Source: Streptomyces sp. 846.5
GTDB lineage: Bacteria > Actinomycetota > Actinomycetes > Streptomycetales > Streptomycetaceae
Direction: 5' to 3'
DNA: 64,000 nt
Assembly (NCBI RefSeq): GCF_004365705.1
Contig: NZ_SOBN01000001.1
Coordinates: 5,194,001-5,258,000 of the forward strand
Shown: one piece after another, positions 35,423 through 44,357 of the stretch
Layout of the letters: each line of letters starts with the position of its first letter
Numbering within the stretch: position 1 is the first letter of the stretch
Notes under the pieces: generated by a model
Seen by the model: the letters and a program-made list of their open reading frames with translations, nothing else
Database searches by the model: none
What the model was told of the DNA's origin: nothing
Made by a program: the position numbers and the translations under genes

Positions 35423-36766
35423 GTGTTCCACAGTTCGCACAGACATACGCCGCGGCGCAGACGCCGCGGGCTCCAGGCAGGATTCATCGCGCTGGCCCTG
35501 GCGGCGCCGCTGGCGTTCGCCGGCCAGGCGCAGGCGGACACCGCCGGCACGCCGGTGTCGTACGCGACCACCTGCACACCCCCGGCGAGCCTCGGTCTGT
35601 CGCCGATCCACGGCACCACCACCTCGGAGATCACCGTCTCCAACGCCACTCCCAAGGTCGGCGACACCGTCACCGTCACCTATGACGTGACGACGCCCGC
35701 CGCGGGCAACCCGACGGCGACAGCGCTCCCCGCCAACGTGGTCCTGCCCACCGGCACGGTCACCCTCGGCGGCGCGCAGAGCGGGACGGTCGCCGTCACC
35801 GGAACCCGTAGCAACCCTCCGGTGGCCGGCAACGCGGCCTTCCCCGGCTTCACCATGACCGGGACCTTCGTGGTCTCCGCGGCCGGGGCGATCACGCTGA
35901 CACCGAGCAACTACAACATCAACTCCAACTACATCATCACCATCGACATCCCCTGCACCATCGACACCCCGCCGGCCGGCGTCTCCAACACCATCACCGC
36001 CAGCCCGGCGACCTCGGCCAACAACCGGGTCGTGACCGACAACCCCAGCTCCGGCGCGCCCGGCGCGAAGACCACGGTCAGCGGCACCGGCTTCACCGCA
36101 GGCGCCTCCGTCACCGTGGCGGGCTTCGCCGGGACCACGGCGACGGGTGACGCCACCACCGCCATGGCGGACAGCACCGGCGCGTTCAGCGTCCAGCTGA
36201 CCGTCAACGCGGCGGCGACCACGGGCATCATCGCCTTCGAGGGGACGGCCTACAGCGCTGCCACGGCGGCGCCGCCGGTCGCGTACACGGTCATTCCGGT
36301 CACCCCGCCCGGCGGTGCGTCGCAGACGCTGAACAGCTCGGTCAAGAGCGGAACGCTGAGCATGACCCAGGCCGGTGACACCGTCACGATGACCCCGGTC
36401 GACTTCGGCACCGGAGGCAGCTCCACCGGATCGCTCAACGCCGTCACGGTCAAGGACTACCGCGGCGGTGCCAGCGGCTGGTCGCTGACCGCCAGCAACA
36501 CCAACTTCGTCGGCCCCTCCGGAAGCACCCTGCCGGCGGCCAACCTCAGCTGGACGCCTGCCTGCAGCACCACCTCCGGCAGCCCCAGCACCTGCGCCGC
36601 CGGTTCGGCGGGCACCGTCGGCACGGCCGGGGCGACCCTGGCGAGCACCCCCGCGGCGACACTGACCGGTGGTCAGTTCAGCGCCACGGCGGACCTCTCG
36701 CTGAACGTCCCGGCGTTCACCGCGCCCGGCACCTACAGCTCGACGCTCACGCTGACCCTGGCCTGA
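35423..36766 (+). CDS. WxL-like secreted surface protein
   Basis: About 447 residues. A long basic signal region (RRRRR, then a hydrophobic core ending AQADTAG) is followed by the locus-specific two-cysteine domain (SYATTCTPP ... IDIPCT, about 37-170). Next come an Ig/TIG-like part (~175-290) and a C-terminal WxL-type domain with GWSLTA (Trp at ~353) and a terminal YSSTLTLTLA, where Firmicutes WxL proteins have YxGTLTWTL. The second Trp is therefore replaced by Leu. WxL domains bind peptidoglycan without covalent linkage. The GTG start at 35423 (AAAGGGG upstream) is chosen; GTG 35381 is the alternative. The DUF916 partner gene follows 36 bp later. Confidence 0.8.
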   Translation: MFHSSHRHTPRRRRRGLQAGFIALALAAPLAFAGQAQADTAGTPVSYATTCTPPASLGLSPIHGTTTSEITVSNATPKVGDTVTVTYDVTTPAAGNPTATALPANVVLPTGTVTLGGAQSGTVAVTGTRSNPPVAGNAAFPGFTMTGTFVVSAAGAITLTPSNYNINSNYIITIDIPCTIDTPPAGVSNTITASPATSANNRVVTDNPSSGAPGAKTTVSGTGFTAGASVTVAGFAGTTATGDATTAMADSTGAFSVQLTVNAAATTGIIAFEGTAYSAATAAPPVAYTVIPVTPPGGASQTLNSSVKSGTLSMTQAGDTVTMTPVDFGTGGSSTGSLNAVTVKDYRGGASGWSLTASNTNFVGPSGSTLPAANLSWTPACSTTSGSPSTCAAGSAGTVGTAGATLASTPAATLTGGQFSATADLSLNVPAFTAPGTYSSTLTLTLA

Positions 36767-36802
36767 GCCCCACCCCGACCCCGCACCATTGGAGGACCGC
36801 CG

Positions 36803-37897
36803 ATGTACCACCGTCGACCGCTGACACCCCGTCTGCTCAGGGTGCTGCTGGCCGCGCTGCTGGCCGTCGGCGGCCTCCTCCTCGGTGCGGGGCCGGCCCC
36901 GGCCGCGGCCCCCGCCGCAGCCCCCGCCGCAGCCCCCGCGATCGCCCCCGCCGCCGACAACGGGAGCTGGGCGGTCTACCCGGTCCCGGCCTCCAAGGCC
37001 AGGAACGCGCTTCCGGACCGGGAGTACTTCTATCTGGAGGCGGCGCCCGGGGCGACCGTCAGCGACACCGTCTCCGTCTTCAACACCTCCAGCCGGCCGA
37101 TCACCTTCCAGCTCTACGGCGCCGACGCCTACAACACCCCGCGCGACGGCGGGTTCGCGCTGCGCGCGGCCGACCAGCCGCAGCTCGGCGTGGGCGCCTG
37201 GACGCAGCTCAAGGCCAACAAACTGACCGTCCCCGCGCACCACCGTGCCGACATCCCGTTCACCATCGCGGTGCCCAAGGGCGCCGAGCCCGGGGACCAT
37301 CCCGGCGCGATCGTCGCCCTCGACACCGCCACCGTGGGGACCAGCAGCAACGGCAAGGTCGCCGTCGGCATCCAGCGCGCCGTCGGCGCCCGGGTCTATC
37401 TGCGGGTGTCCGGCCCGGCCGTGCCGGCGGTGACGCTGCAGAACGTCTCGGTGAGCCGCAGGGCTCCGCTGATCCCCGGGCTCGGATCGTCCTCGGCCAC
37501 CGTCCGCTACACCCTGGTGAACCGGGGCAACACCACCGTGCACCCCACGCTGGCGCTCAGGGCCAGCGGCTGGTTCGGCGGCACCGTCCTCAACGCGGCC
37601 CCCAAGGACCTCGGCATCGACCTGCTGCCGGGCCAGTCCGTCACCCTCAGCGTCCCCTGGCCGCATCCGCCGCAGTTCGACCACGTCAGCCTGAAGCTGT
37701 CGATCGCCGGTACGGACATCTCGGCGACCGCAGGGACGAGCTTCTTCGCCGTCCCCTGGTTCCTCGTCGGACTGGTCCTGGTGCTGATCGGCCTGCTGAT
37801 CGGCGCCCGCCGGCTTCGCTCGCGGCGACGCCGGGCGCAGCGCGGCGGCGGCTGGTCCTGGCGGCGCGGGCGGGTACGGGTGGAGGCCGCCGCATGA
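36803..37897 (+). CDS. DUF916-type (WxL-interacting) membrane-anchored protein
   Basis: 364 residues. Signal peptide ~1-35, an Ala/Pro repeat linker (to ~50), then a DUF916-like beta domain (WAVYPVPASK ... YFYLEAAPGATVSDTVSVFNTSSRPITFQLYGAD; AHHRADIPFTIAVPKGAEPGDHPGAIVAL). A second beta domain (~180-300) precedes a C-terminal membrane helix (~312-332) and a very basic tail. In Firmicutes, proteins of this type bind peptidoglycan and WxL proteins. ATG 36803 has TTGGAGGAC upstream. The stop overlaps the next start (ATGA). Encoded right after the WxL-like gene, which supports the pairing. Confidence 0.85.
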   Translation: MYHRRPLTPRLLRVLLAALLAVGGLLLGAGPAPAAAPAAAPAAAPAIAPAADNGSWAVYPVPASKARNALPDREYFYLEAAPGATVSDTVSVFNTSSRPITFQLYGADAYNTPRDGGFALRAADQPQLGVGAWTQLKANKLTVPAHHRADIPFTIAVPKGAEPGDHPGAIVALDTATVGTSSNGKVAVGIQRAVGARVYLRVSGPAVPAVTLQNVSVSRRAPLIPGLGSSSATVRYTLVNRGNTTVHPTLALRASGWFGGTVLNAAPKDLGIDLLPGQSVTLSVPWPHPPQFDHVSLKLSIAGTDISATAGTSFFAVPWFLVGLVLVLIGLLIGARRLRSRRRRAQRGGGWSWRRGRVRVEAAA

Positions 37898-39030
37898 CGG
37901 TGATGTCGCTGCCGCGCCGGGTGGCCCTGCTCGCCGGGGTGCTGCTACTGGCGCTGGCGCTGCCGGTCGCGCTGCCGGCGGCCCCGGCGCGCGCCGCCGG
38001 GCCGAGCGCCGCGGTGACGGCGTCCCCGGGCACCGCGGCACCCGGCTCGACCACCACCGTCACCGGGACCGGCTGGCCCGCGCGCACCCTGCTCACCGTG
38101 CTGCTCTGCGGCCAGAACGAGGTCGACGGCACGGACGACTGCGCCAACGGCAGCGGACGCGCCCTCACCACCACGGCCGGCGGCAGCTTCACCGTGGAGC
38201 TGCCGGTGGTCAAGCCTCCGCAGCCCTGCCCGTGCGTCATCCACGCCACCACGGTGACCGGCGCGAACGTCACGGTGAACACCGCCTTCCCGGTGATCGG
38301 CGTCGCCGATGTCCCGGTCAAGCAGTCTCCGGGCACGCTGCTCCCGCTCACCGCGACCGTCAGCGGCGGCGGCTCCCTGATGACCTGGTTCGGAGCGCCG
38401 CCGCACCGCACGTTCAAGGCGGTGATCGCCAATGTGGGCAACTCGGCGATCACCGATCCGGTGTTCCGGACGGGCATCTGGCGCTCCGTCTTCGCCCCGG
38501 ACTGGCAGGAGTTCCAGTGGAGCGGGGTGATCGCGCCGGGGGCCAGGCAGGAGATCGACATACCGCTGGACTTCGCCGCCGGGGCGCATGGCGGCTACGC
38601 CGTCCAACTCCAGTACAACGGGACCGAGTTGACGACACAGCAGGTGACCCTGCCGCATCCCTGGGGAGTCACCCTGTTCTGGCTGCTGCTGTGCGTGGTG
38701 GTCCCGGTGGGTCTGTTCAGGATCGGGCTCGCCGCGGTCGACCGGCTACGGCCCGTCCTGGCCCTGAGCCAGCCCCATCGGCCCGGCCCTCCGCCGCCCT
38801 ACGCCGCCCCGGGCCAGGAGTACGACACCCTCGTGTTGCCGCCGATGCCCGTGCACCCGCCCCGCACGGCGCCGCTCCCGCCCACCCTGCCCTGGTTCGC
38901 CCCCGGCTACGGCCCCGCGCTGCCCAGGACGGGCGACGACGACCCCCCTTCCCGTACCGCCCAGGCCCGCACCCCTGGATCTTCCACCCTCGGATCTTCC
39001 ACCCTCCTCGACAAAGGAATCGACGCGTGA
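37894..39030 (+). CDS. Secreted/anchored protein with Ig-like domain, WxL operon
   Basis: 378 residues. Signal peptide (~1-36), then an Ig/TIG-like domain (AAVTASPGTAAPGSTTTVTGTGWP) with four Cys in pairs (LLCGQNEVDGTDDCA, PCPCV). A second beta-rich domain follows (~150-260), then a membrane helix (~262-285) and a ~90-residue Pro-rich C-terminal cytoplasmic tail. No sortase motif. It overlaps the DUF916 gene (ATGA) and the next gene (GTGA), so production is coupled to both. No known family beyond the Ig-like fold; probably part of one surface complex. Confidence 0.78.
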   Translation: MTVMSLPRRVALLAGVLLLALALPVALPAAPARAAGPSAAVTASPGTAAPGSTTTVTGTGWPARTLLTVLLCGQNEVDGTDDCANGSGRALTTTAGGSFTVELPVVKPPQPCPCVIHATTVTGANVTVNTAFPVIGVADVPVKQSPGTLLPLTATVSGGGSLMTWFGAPPHRTFKAVIANVGNSAITDPVFRTGIWRSVFAPDWQEFQWSGVIAPGARQEIDIPLDFAAGAHGGYAVQLQYNGTELTTQQVTLPHPWGVTLFWLLLCVVVPVGLFRIGLAAVDRLRPVLALSQPHRPGPPPPYAAPGQEYDTLVLPPMPVHPPRTAPLPPTLPWFAPGYGPALPRTGDDDPPSRTAQARTPGSSTLGSSTLLDKGIDA

Positions 39031-39812
39031 ACAGAAACAGGCTCGCCTGGGGCGCACTGCTGGCCACGGCCGGTGCATCGCTGCTCATGGGAGTTCAGCC
39101 GGCCGCTGCCGCGGACCTCAGCTTCGCGACCACCTGCATACCGCCCGCGGGGGTGGGCCTCGGCACGGTCCACGGCACCTCGATCGCCAATGTGACCAGC
39201 TCCAGCTCCTCGCCGAAGGTCGGCGACACCATCACCGTCACCTGGACGACGGTGAAGGCCGCATCGAACAACCCCGGCATCATCGACCTGCAGGCCAACA
39301 CGGTGAAGCCCAGCGGCAAGATCAAGCTGGGCGGCGTCCAGTCCGGCACGGTCGCGGTGAGCGGGCCGATGGTCAACCCGAAGATTCCCAAGAACTCGCC
39401 GATGGTCATCTCCCCGATGACCGGCACGATCAAGCTGACCGCGGCCGGCACGGTGACCTTCAGCCCGGAGGGGTACACCATCACGGTCCTGGGCACCGAC
39501 ACCGTCTGCACCGCGGACTCGCCCGCCGTCGGCCTCACCCTCACCGTTGGGCAGGGCTCCAGCAGCACCAGCGGCGGGACGACGGCGTCCAGCTCGCCCA
39601 GCAGCTCCTCCTCCAGCTCGTCCTCCTCCAGCAGTTCCTCCGGCTCCACCACTGGTTCCACCACCAGCTCCTCCTCCAGCGGCAACCTGGCCAGCACCGG
39701 TGGCGACAGCTCCAGCTTCCGCGCACTCGGCCTGCTCGGCGGCAGCGTGCTGCTGGTCGGCGCGGCGGTGTTCGTGCTCACCCCCTGGCGCCGGCTCCGC
39801 CGACCGCGCTGA
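39027..39812 (+). CDS. Secreted LASTG sortase-type surface protein
   Basis: 261 residues from GTG 39027 with AAAGGA upstream. Signal peptide ~1-30, then the two-cysteine domain shared with the proteins at 34,449 and 35,423 (LSFATTCIPPAGVGLG ... GGVQSGTVAVSGP ... DTVCTADSP). A long Ser/Thr/Gly stalk (~175-222) leads to NLASTG, a hydrophobic segment and a basic RRLRRPR tail. This is the typical layout of a sortase-anchored protein with a spacer to cross the wall. Last gene of the coupled WxL operon. The Ser tract is nearly pure and may vary in length. Confidence 0.82.
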   Translation: MNRNRLAWGALLATAGASLLMGVQPAAAADLSFATTCIPPAGVGLGTVHGTSIANVTSSSSSPKVGDTITVTWTTVKAASNNPGIIDLQANTVKPSGKIKLGGVQSGTVAVSGPMVNPKIPKNSPMVISPMTGTIKLTAAGTVTFSPEGYTITVLGTDTVCTADSPAVGLTLTVGQGSSSTSGGTTASSSPSSSSSSSSSSSSSSGSTTGSTTSSSSSGNLASTGGDSSSFRALGLLGGSVLLVGAAVFVLTPWRRLRRPR

Positions 39813-39865
39813 GCGGCTGCGGGCGGAAGGGCCGTTCGCGCAGCGCCGGGCACTACGATCAGGGC

Positions 39866-40540
39866 ATGACCCGTGTACTGCTCGCCGAGGACGACGTCGC
39901 CATCTCGGAACCGCTCGCCCGCGCGCTGCGCCGCGAGGGTTACGAGGTCGTGGTCCGCGAGGACGGCCCCTCGGCCCTGGAGGCCGGTCTCGAGGGCGGC
40001 AACATCGACCTGCTGGTGCTCGACCTCGGACTGCCCGGGATGGACGGCCTGGAGGTGTGCCGACGGCTGCGCGCCGACGGTCACGGCTTCCCGGTGCTGG
40101 TGCTCACCGCCCGCGCCGACGAGGTCGACACGGTGGTCGGCCTGGACGCGGGCGCCGACGACTACGTCACCAAGCCGTTCCGGCTCGCCGAGCTGCTGGC
40201 CCGGGTCCGGGCGCTGCTGCGTCGCGGCACGGTGGACCTCACCACCGGCGCCCACGGTGTGAAGATCGACGTGGAGTCGCACCGCGCCTGGATCGGCGAG
40301 GAGGAACTCCAGCTCTCCGCAAAGGAGTTCGAACTGCTCCGGGTGCTGGTGCGGGACGCCGGCCGGGTGGTCACCCGCGAGCAGATCATGCGCCAGGTCT
40401 GGGACACCACCTGGTGGACCTCCACCAAGACCCTCGACATGCACATCTCCTGGCTCCGCAAGAAGCTCGGCGACGACGCCGCCAGCCCCCGCTACATCAC
40501 CACCGTGCGCGGCGTCGGCTTCCGGTTCGAGAAGGGCTGA
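39866..40540 (+). CDS. OmpR-family response regulator
   Basis: 224 residues. Receiver domain (~1-115): acidic pair in LLAEDDVAI, phospho-acceptor Asp in LLVLDLGLPGMDGLEV, Thr in VLVLTARADE and Lys in TKPFRLAEL. A C-terminal winged helix follows (~125-222; LSAKEFELLRVLVRDAGRVVTREQIM ... RGVGFRFEKG). It controls transcription after phosphorylation by the kinase encoded 9 bp downstream. It follows the surface operon by 53 bp on the same strand, so it may sense or regulate envelope state; the link is by position only. Confidence 0.93.
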   Translation: MTRVLLAEDDVAISEPLARALRREGYEVVVREDGPSALEAGLEGGNIDLLVLDLGLPGMDGLEVCRRLRADGHGFPVLVLTARADEVDTVVGLDAGADDYVTKPFRLAELLARVRALLRRGTVDLTTGAHGVKIDVESHRAWIGEEELQLSAKEFELLRVLVRDAGRVVTREQIMRQVWDTTWWTSTKTLDMHISWLRKKLGDDAASPRYITTVRGVGFRFEKG

Positions 40541-40549
40541 CCCTCACAC

Positions 40550-41818
40550 GTGCAGCGCCGGCTGATCAACTCCACCCTCGCCGTCGTCCTGGTGGTGGTC
40601 GCGCTGTTCTGCGCCCCGCTCGCCCTGGTCGAGAAGCGCAGCATCGAGAACAACGCCCAGGAGCAGGTCTCCTCGGAGGCGCTGCACCTGATCGGGGTCG
40701 TGGAGAACCGCCTGGTCGCGGGCGAGCCCATCGACGCCGAGGCACTGTCCGGGCTGACCGGCCAGAACGCCCAGCGCTATGCCGTGGTCGAGCTGCCGGG
40801 ACAGCCGGCCATAACGCTCGGCGCCAAGCCGTCGGGCGGCAACCCGGTGAGCGCGACCGAGACCGGGCCGCACGGCGAGAAGGTCACCGTCCAGGAGTCG
40901 CGCGGGCCGCTGAACCGCAACATCCGCAACATGCTGCTGCTCCTGGTCCTGGTCGCGGTGCTCACCCTGGTGGCGGCGGCGCTGCTCGCGGTATGGCAGG
41001 CCAAGCGGCTGGCCCGTCCGCTCACCGACCTCGCCGAGACCGCCGAACGCCTGGGCTCCGGCGACCCGCGCCCCCGGCAGCGCCGCTACGGCGTGGTCGA
41101 GCTGGACCGGGTCGCCGAGGTGCTGGACGCCAGCGCCGAGCGCATCGCCCGGATGCTCACCGCCGAGCGCCGTCTCGCCGCCGACGCCTCGCACCAGCTG
41201 CGCACCCCGCTCACCGCACTGTCGATGCGGCTGGAGGAGATCGCCGAGACCGACAACCTGACCACGGTCAGGGAGGAGGCCGCGATCGCCCTGGGCCAGG
41301 TGGAACGGCTCACCGACGTGGTGCAGCGGCTGCTCACCAACAGCCGGGACCAGCGCAAGAGCTCGGCGAAGCCGTTCGAGCTGGACGAGGTGATCAAGCA
41401 GCAGGCCGAGGAGTGGAGCCCCGCGCTGCGCCGCGCCGGACGCACCCTCTACCTGGAGGGCCCGCCCGGACTGCTGGCACTGGGCAACTCGGGTGCGGTC
41501 GCCCAGGTGCTGGCGGCACTGATCGAGAACTCACTGATGCACGGCGACGGTGCGGTCACCATCCGCACCCGGGTCCGAGGCTCCTCGGTGGTGCTGGAGG
41601 TCCAGGACGAGGGCGCCGGCGTCCCGAGCGAGCTGGGCGCGCGGGTCTTCGAGCGCGCCGTCAGCGGCCACAACTCCACCGGCATCGGCCTGGCCGTCGC
41701 CCGCGACCTGGCGGAAGCAGACGGAGGCCGACTGGAACTGTTGTCCCAGCGGCCTCCGGTGTTCGCACTCTTCCTGGGACGCCCTGAGGGCCCCGACAGT
41801 GCGAAGGTAAGAACGTAA
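40550..41818 (+). CDS. Membrane sensor histidine kinase
   Basis: 422 residues from GTG. Two membrane helices (about 8-27 and 125-147) enclose a ~95-residue extracytoplasmic sensor. HAMP region (QAKRLARPLTDLAETAERLGSGD), then HisKA H-box ASHQLRTPLTAL with the phospho-His, N-box LIENSLMHGDG and Gly-rich ATP-lid DEGAGVPSE ... NSTGIGLAVARDLAEADGG. Partner of the response regulator just upstream. Closely convergent (4 bp) with the GtrA gene; no terminator hairpin is seen between them. Confidence 0.92.
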   Translation: MQRRLINSTLAVVLVVVALFCAPLALVEKRSIENNAQEQVSSEALHLIGVVENRLVAGEPIDAEALSGLTGQNAQRYAVVELPGQPAITLGAKPSGGNPVSATETGPHGEKVTVQESRGPLNRNIRNMLLLLVLVAVLTLVAAALLAVWQAKRLARPLTDLAETAERLGSGDPRPRQRRYGVVELDRVAEVLDASAERIARMLTAERRLAADASHQLRTPLTALSMRLEEIAETDNLTTVREEAAIALGQVERLTDVVQRLLTNSRDQRKSSAKPFELDEVIKQQAEEWSPALRRAGRTLYLEGPPGLLALGNSGAVAQVLAALIENSLMHGDGAVTIRTRVRGSSVVLEVQDEGAGVPSELGARVFERAVSGHNSTGIGLAVARDLAEADGGRLELLSQRPPVFALFLGRPEGPDSAKVRT

Positions 41819-41822
41819 GGGT

Positions 41823-42386
41823 TTAGAGCTCCTTGGCCTTCGCCTGGAACTCGGCGTGCCCGGTGCTCAGCTTGACCTGCTCGGCGGCCAGGATCCGCTC
41901 GGCCTGGCCGACCGCGTCGGCCGCCTCGATCACGGCCGCGGCCGCGTCGGGAACGGCCTTGAAGACCCAGGTCCGGTAGGACCAGAAGCGGAAGACCGTG
42001 GCGACGCCGATACCCACGACGGTGCACACCAGCTTCTCGATCTTGGTGTCCAGGCCGAGGCCGTAGGTCAGCGCGTAGAGCACGGCGTTCTGGATCAGCA
42101 GGCCGATGCCGCTGAAGATCAGGAACAGGGTGATCTCGCGGGACCGGGTCTTCTTGTCGGCGTGCCGGTACACCCAGTACCGGTAGCCGATGTAGTTGGT
42201 GCCGATCGCGATCAGCGTTGCCACGACGTTGGCGCGCACGGTCTGCATCGAGTCGAGCAGGATGCTGAAGGCGACCAGCTGGACGACGACGCCGACTATG
42301 CCGACGATCCCGAACTTGGCCAGCTCATGGACGAGCCGACGCAGAACGTTGGGCGCTGCGGGCGCAGGACCGGGGGTCGAGGTCAT
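41823..42386 (-). CDS. GtrA family membrane protein (second)
   Basis: 187 residues with four hydrophobic segments and GtrA hallmarks: ELAKFGIVGIVGVVVQLVAFSIL, ATLIAIGTNYIGYRYWVYRH and RFWSYRTWVFKAVP. A C-terminal extension of ~45 residues (Ala-rich, then charged) exceeds the usual ~130-150 length and is probably cytoplasmic. It clearly resembles the 1,394-1,852 protein. GtrA proteins help translocate polyprenyl-linked sugars. It stands alone here, divergent from purK, without adjacent glycosyltransferases. Confidence 0.86.
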   Translation of the reverse strand: MTSTPGPAPAAPNVLRRLVHELAKFGIVGIVGVVVQLVAFSILLDSMQTVRANVVATLIAIGTNYIGYRYWVYRHADKKTRSREITLFLIFSGIGLLIQNAVLYALTYGLGLDTKIEKLVCTVVGIGVATVFRFWSYRTWVFKAVPDAAAAVIEAADAVGQAERILAAEQVKLSTGHAEFQAKAKEL

Positions 42387-42476
42387 CGATGTCCGTCTCT
42401 TTCAGGGCTGTGGGGGAGCGCTGCTCATGCTAATTCGCGTACCCGCTTCATCGTGGGCCAGCGCAGGCATCTCATG

Positions 42477-42494
42477 GGACTCACACGCGAGTCC
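42477..42494. promoter_or_regulatory. Inverted repeat GGACTC-N6-GAGTCC in the GtrA/purK divergent region
   Basis: Perfect 6 bp arms with ACACGC between, in the 267 bp region shared by the divergent GtrA and purK starts. It may be an operator for either gene. No other element is recognised in this gap. Confidence 0.35.
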
Positions 42495-42653
42495 TGGCTG
42501 CAGAGCCTCAAAGCTCCAGGACCGTAAACATCAACGATAGACGATCCCTGTGCCGGCGCGATCGGCGGACGGGGGGCGGAGCCGGTGCCGGAACTGCCCT
42601 GGTGGCCTGGCCTGCGGTGATGCCGAACTGCGGGCACCTATATCCTCAGGGGT

Positions 42654-43793
42654 GTGACTTTTCCAGTAGTCGGCATGATCGGCGGCGGGCAGCTCGCCCG
42701 AATGGCTCACCAGGCGGCGATCCCGCTGGGCGTGAGGTTCAGGCTTCTCGCGGACACTCCGCAGGACTCCGCGGCTCTGGTGGTGAACGACGTCGTCCTC
42801 GGTGACTACCGGGACCTCGACACCCTGCGGCGCTTCGCCGCCAGCTGCGACGTCATCACCTTCGACCACGAGCACGTCCCCACCGAGCACCTGCGGGCGC
42901 TCCAGGCCGAGGGCGTCGCGGTCAGGCCGGGGCCGGACGCGCTGGTGTTCGCGCAGGACAAGGGGCTGATGCGGGCCAGGCTGGACGAGCTGGGCGTGCC
43001 CTGCCCCCGGCACCGGCTGGTCGCCGACCCGCAGGACGTCGCCGCCTTCGCCGCCGAGGGTTCCGGCTTCCCGGTGGTGCTGAAGACCACCCGCGGGGGC
43101 TACGACGGCAAGGGCGTCTGGGTCGTCGGCGACCAGTCCGAGGCTGCGGAGCCGTTCCGGGCCGGCGTCCCGGTCCTCGCCGAGGAGAAGGTCGACTTCG
43201 TCCGGGAGCTGGCGGCCGATGTGGTGCGCTCCCCGCACGGCCAGGCCGTCGCCTACCCGGTGGTCGAGTCCCTGCAGAAGGACGGCATCTGCCACGAGGT
43301 CACCGCCCCGGCCCCCGGCCTCTCCGCCGATCTGGCGGCCGAGGCCCAGGCGCTGGCGCTGCGCATCGCCGGGGAACTGGACATCACCGGGCACCTCGCG
43401 GTCGAGCTGTTCCAGACCCGCGACGGCCGCATCCTGGTCAACGAGCTGGCCATGCGGCCGCACAACTCCGGCCACTGGTCCATCGACGGCGCGGTCACCT
43501 CGCAGTTCGAGAACCACATCCGCGCCGTCCTCGACCTGCCGCTGGGCGACCCCCGACCGCGGGCGCCCTGGACCGTGATGGTCAACGTCCTCGGCGGCGA
43601 CTACCCGGACATGTACCACGCGTTCCTGCACTGCATGGCCCGCGACCCCGGGCTGCGCATCCACATGTACGGCAAGGACGTGAAGCCCGGTCGTAAGGTG
43701 GGCCACGTCACAGTCTTCGGGGACGACCTGGACGACGTCCGGGAGCGCGCCCGCCATGCCGCCGCGTACCTGCGCGGCGACATCACTGAATAA
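42654..43793 (+). CDS. purK: N5-carboxyaminoimidazole ribonucleotide synthase
   Basis: 379 residues; ATP-grasp enzyme converting AIR, bicarbonate and ATP to N5-CAIR in purine synthesis. Seen: [18 protein letters not shown] at the N-terminus, [26 protein letters not shown] (ATP-grasp loop), [36 protein letters not shown] and MVNVLGG. The start is GTG 42654. It is directly followed by purE (28 bp), whose product uses N5-CAIR. Confidence 0.95.
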   Translation: MTFPVVGMIGGGQLARMAHQAAIPLGVRFRLLADTPQDSAALVVNDVVLGDYRDLDTLRRFAASCDVITFDHEHVPTEHLRALQAEGVAVRPGPDALVFAQDKGLMRARLDELGVPCPRHRLVADPQDVAAFAAEGSGFPVVLKTTRGGYDGKGVWVVGDQSEAAEPFRAGVPVLAEEKVDFVRELAADVVRSPHGQAVAYPVVESLQKDGICHEVTAPAPGLSADLAAEAQALALRIAGELDITGHLAVELFQTRDGRILVNELAMRPHNSGHWSIDGAVTSQFENHIRAVLDLPLGDPRPRAPWTVMVNVLGGDYPDMYHAFLHCMARDPGLRIHMYGKDVKPGRKVGHVTVFGDDLDDVRERARHAAAYLRGDITE

Positions 43794-43821
43794 AAGCTGT
43801 AGTGAAGCGAGGGGACAACGC

Positions 43822-44349
43822 ATGCCTGAGCAGCCGTTGGTCGGGATCGTCATGGGATCGGACTCCGACTGGCCGGTGATGGAGGCCGCCGCCAAGGCCC
43901 TCGACGAGTTCGAGGTCGCCTACGAGGTCGATGTCCTGTCCGCGCACCGGATGCCCCGCGAGATGGTCGCGTACGGGGAGCAGGCCGCCGGGCGCGGCCT
44001 CAAGGCGATCATCGCGGGCGCGGGCGGCGCCGCCCACCTGCCCGGGATGCTCGCCTCGGTCACCACGCTGCCGGTGATCGGCGTGCCGGTGCCGCTGAAG
44101 TACCTGGACGGCATGGACTCGCTGCTGTCGATCGTGCAGATGCCGGCCGGGGTCCCGGTGGCGACGGTGTCGATCGGCGGGGCGCGCAACGCCGGGCTGC
44201 TGGCGGTCCGTCAGCTGGCCGCGTTCGACCCCGAACTCGCCGAGCGGATGCGGGACTTCCAGCAGGAGCTGAACAGCCAGGCCACCGACAAGGGCAAGAA
44301 GCTGCGGGCCAAGGTCAGTGGCGGCAACAGCTTCGGCTTCGGGGGCTGA
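43822..44349 (+). CDS. purE: N5-carboxyaminoimidazole ribonucleotide mutase
   Basis: 175 residues; rearranges N5-CAIR to CAIR. Class I PurE motifs are visible: [29 protein letters not shown] with the catalytic His, [14 protein letters not shown] and [31 protein letters not shown]. The C-terminal ~20 residues are a variable Lys/Gly-rich tail. ATG 43822 has a GAGGGGA site. In operon with purK; the dipeptidase gene follows by 8 bp. Confidence 0.95.
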   Translation: MPEQPLVGIVMGSDSDWPVMEAAAKALDEFEVAYEVDVLSAHRMPREMVAYGEQAAGRGLKAIIAGAGGAAHLPGMLASVTTLPVIGVPVPLKYLDGMDSLLSIVQMPAGVPVATVSIGGARNAGLLAVRQLAAFDPELAERMRDFQQELNSQATDKGKKLRAKVSGGNSFGFGG

Positions 44350-44357
44350 GCGGCCGG

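Noticed and set aside
35330-38041. Very long open frame antisense to the WxL and DUF916 genes
   Set aside because: It is a high-GC shadow: Gly/Arg/Asp-rich and repetitive, with no domains, opposite genes with clear signal peptides and motifs.
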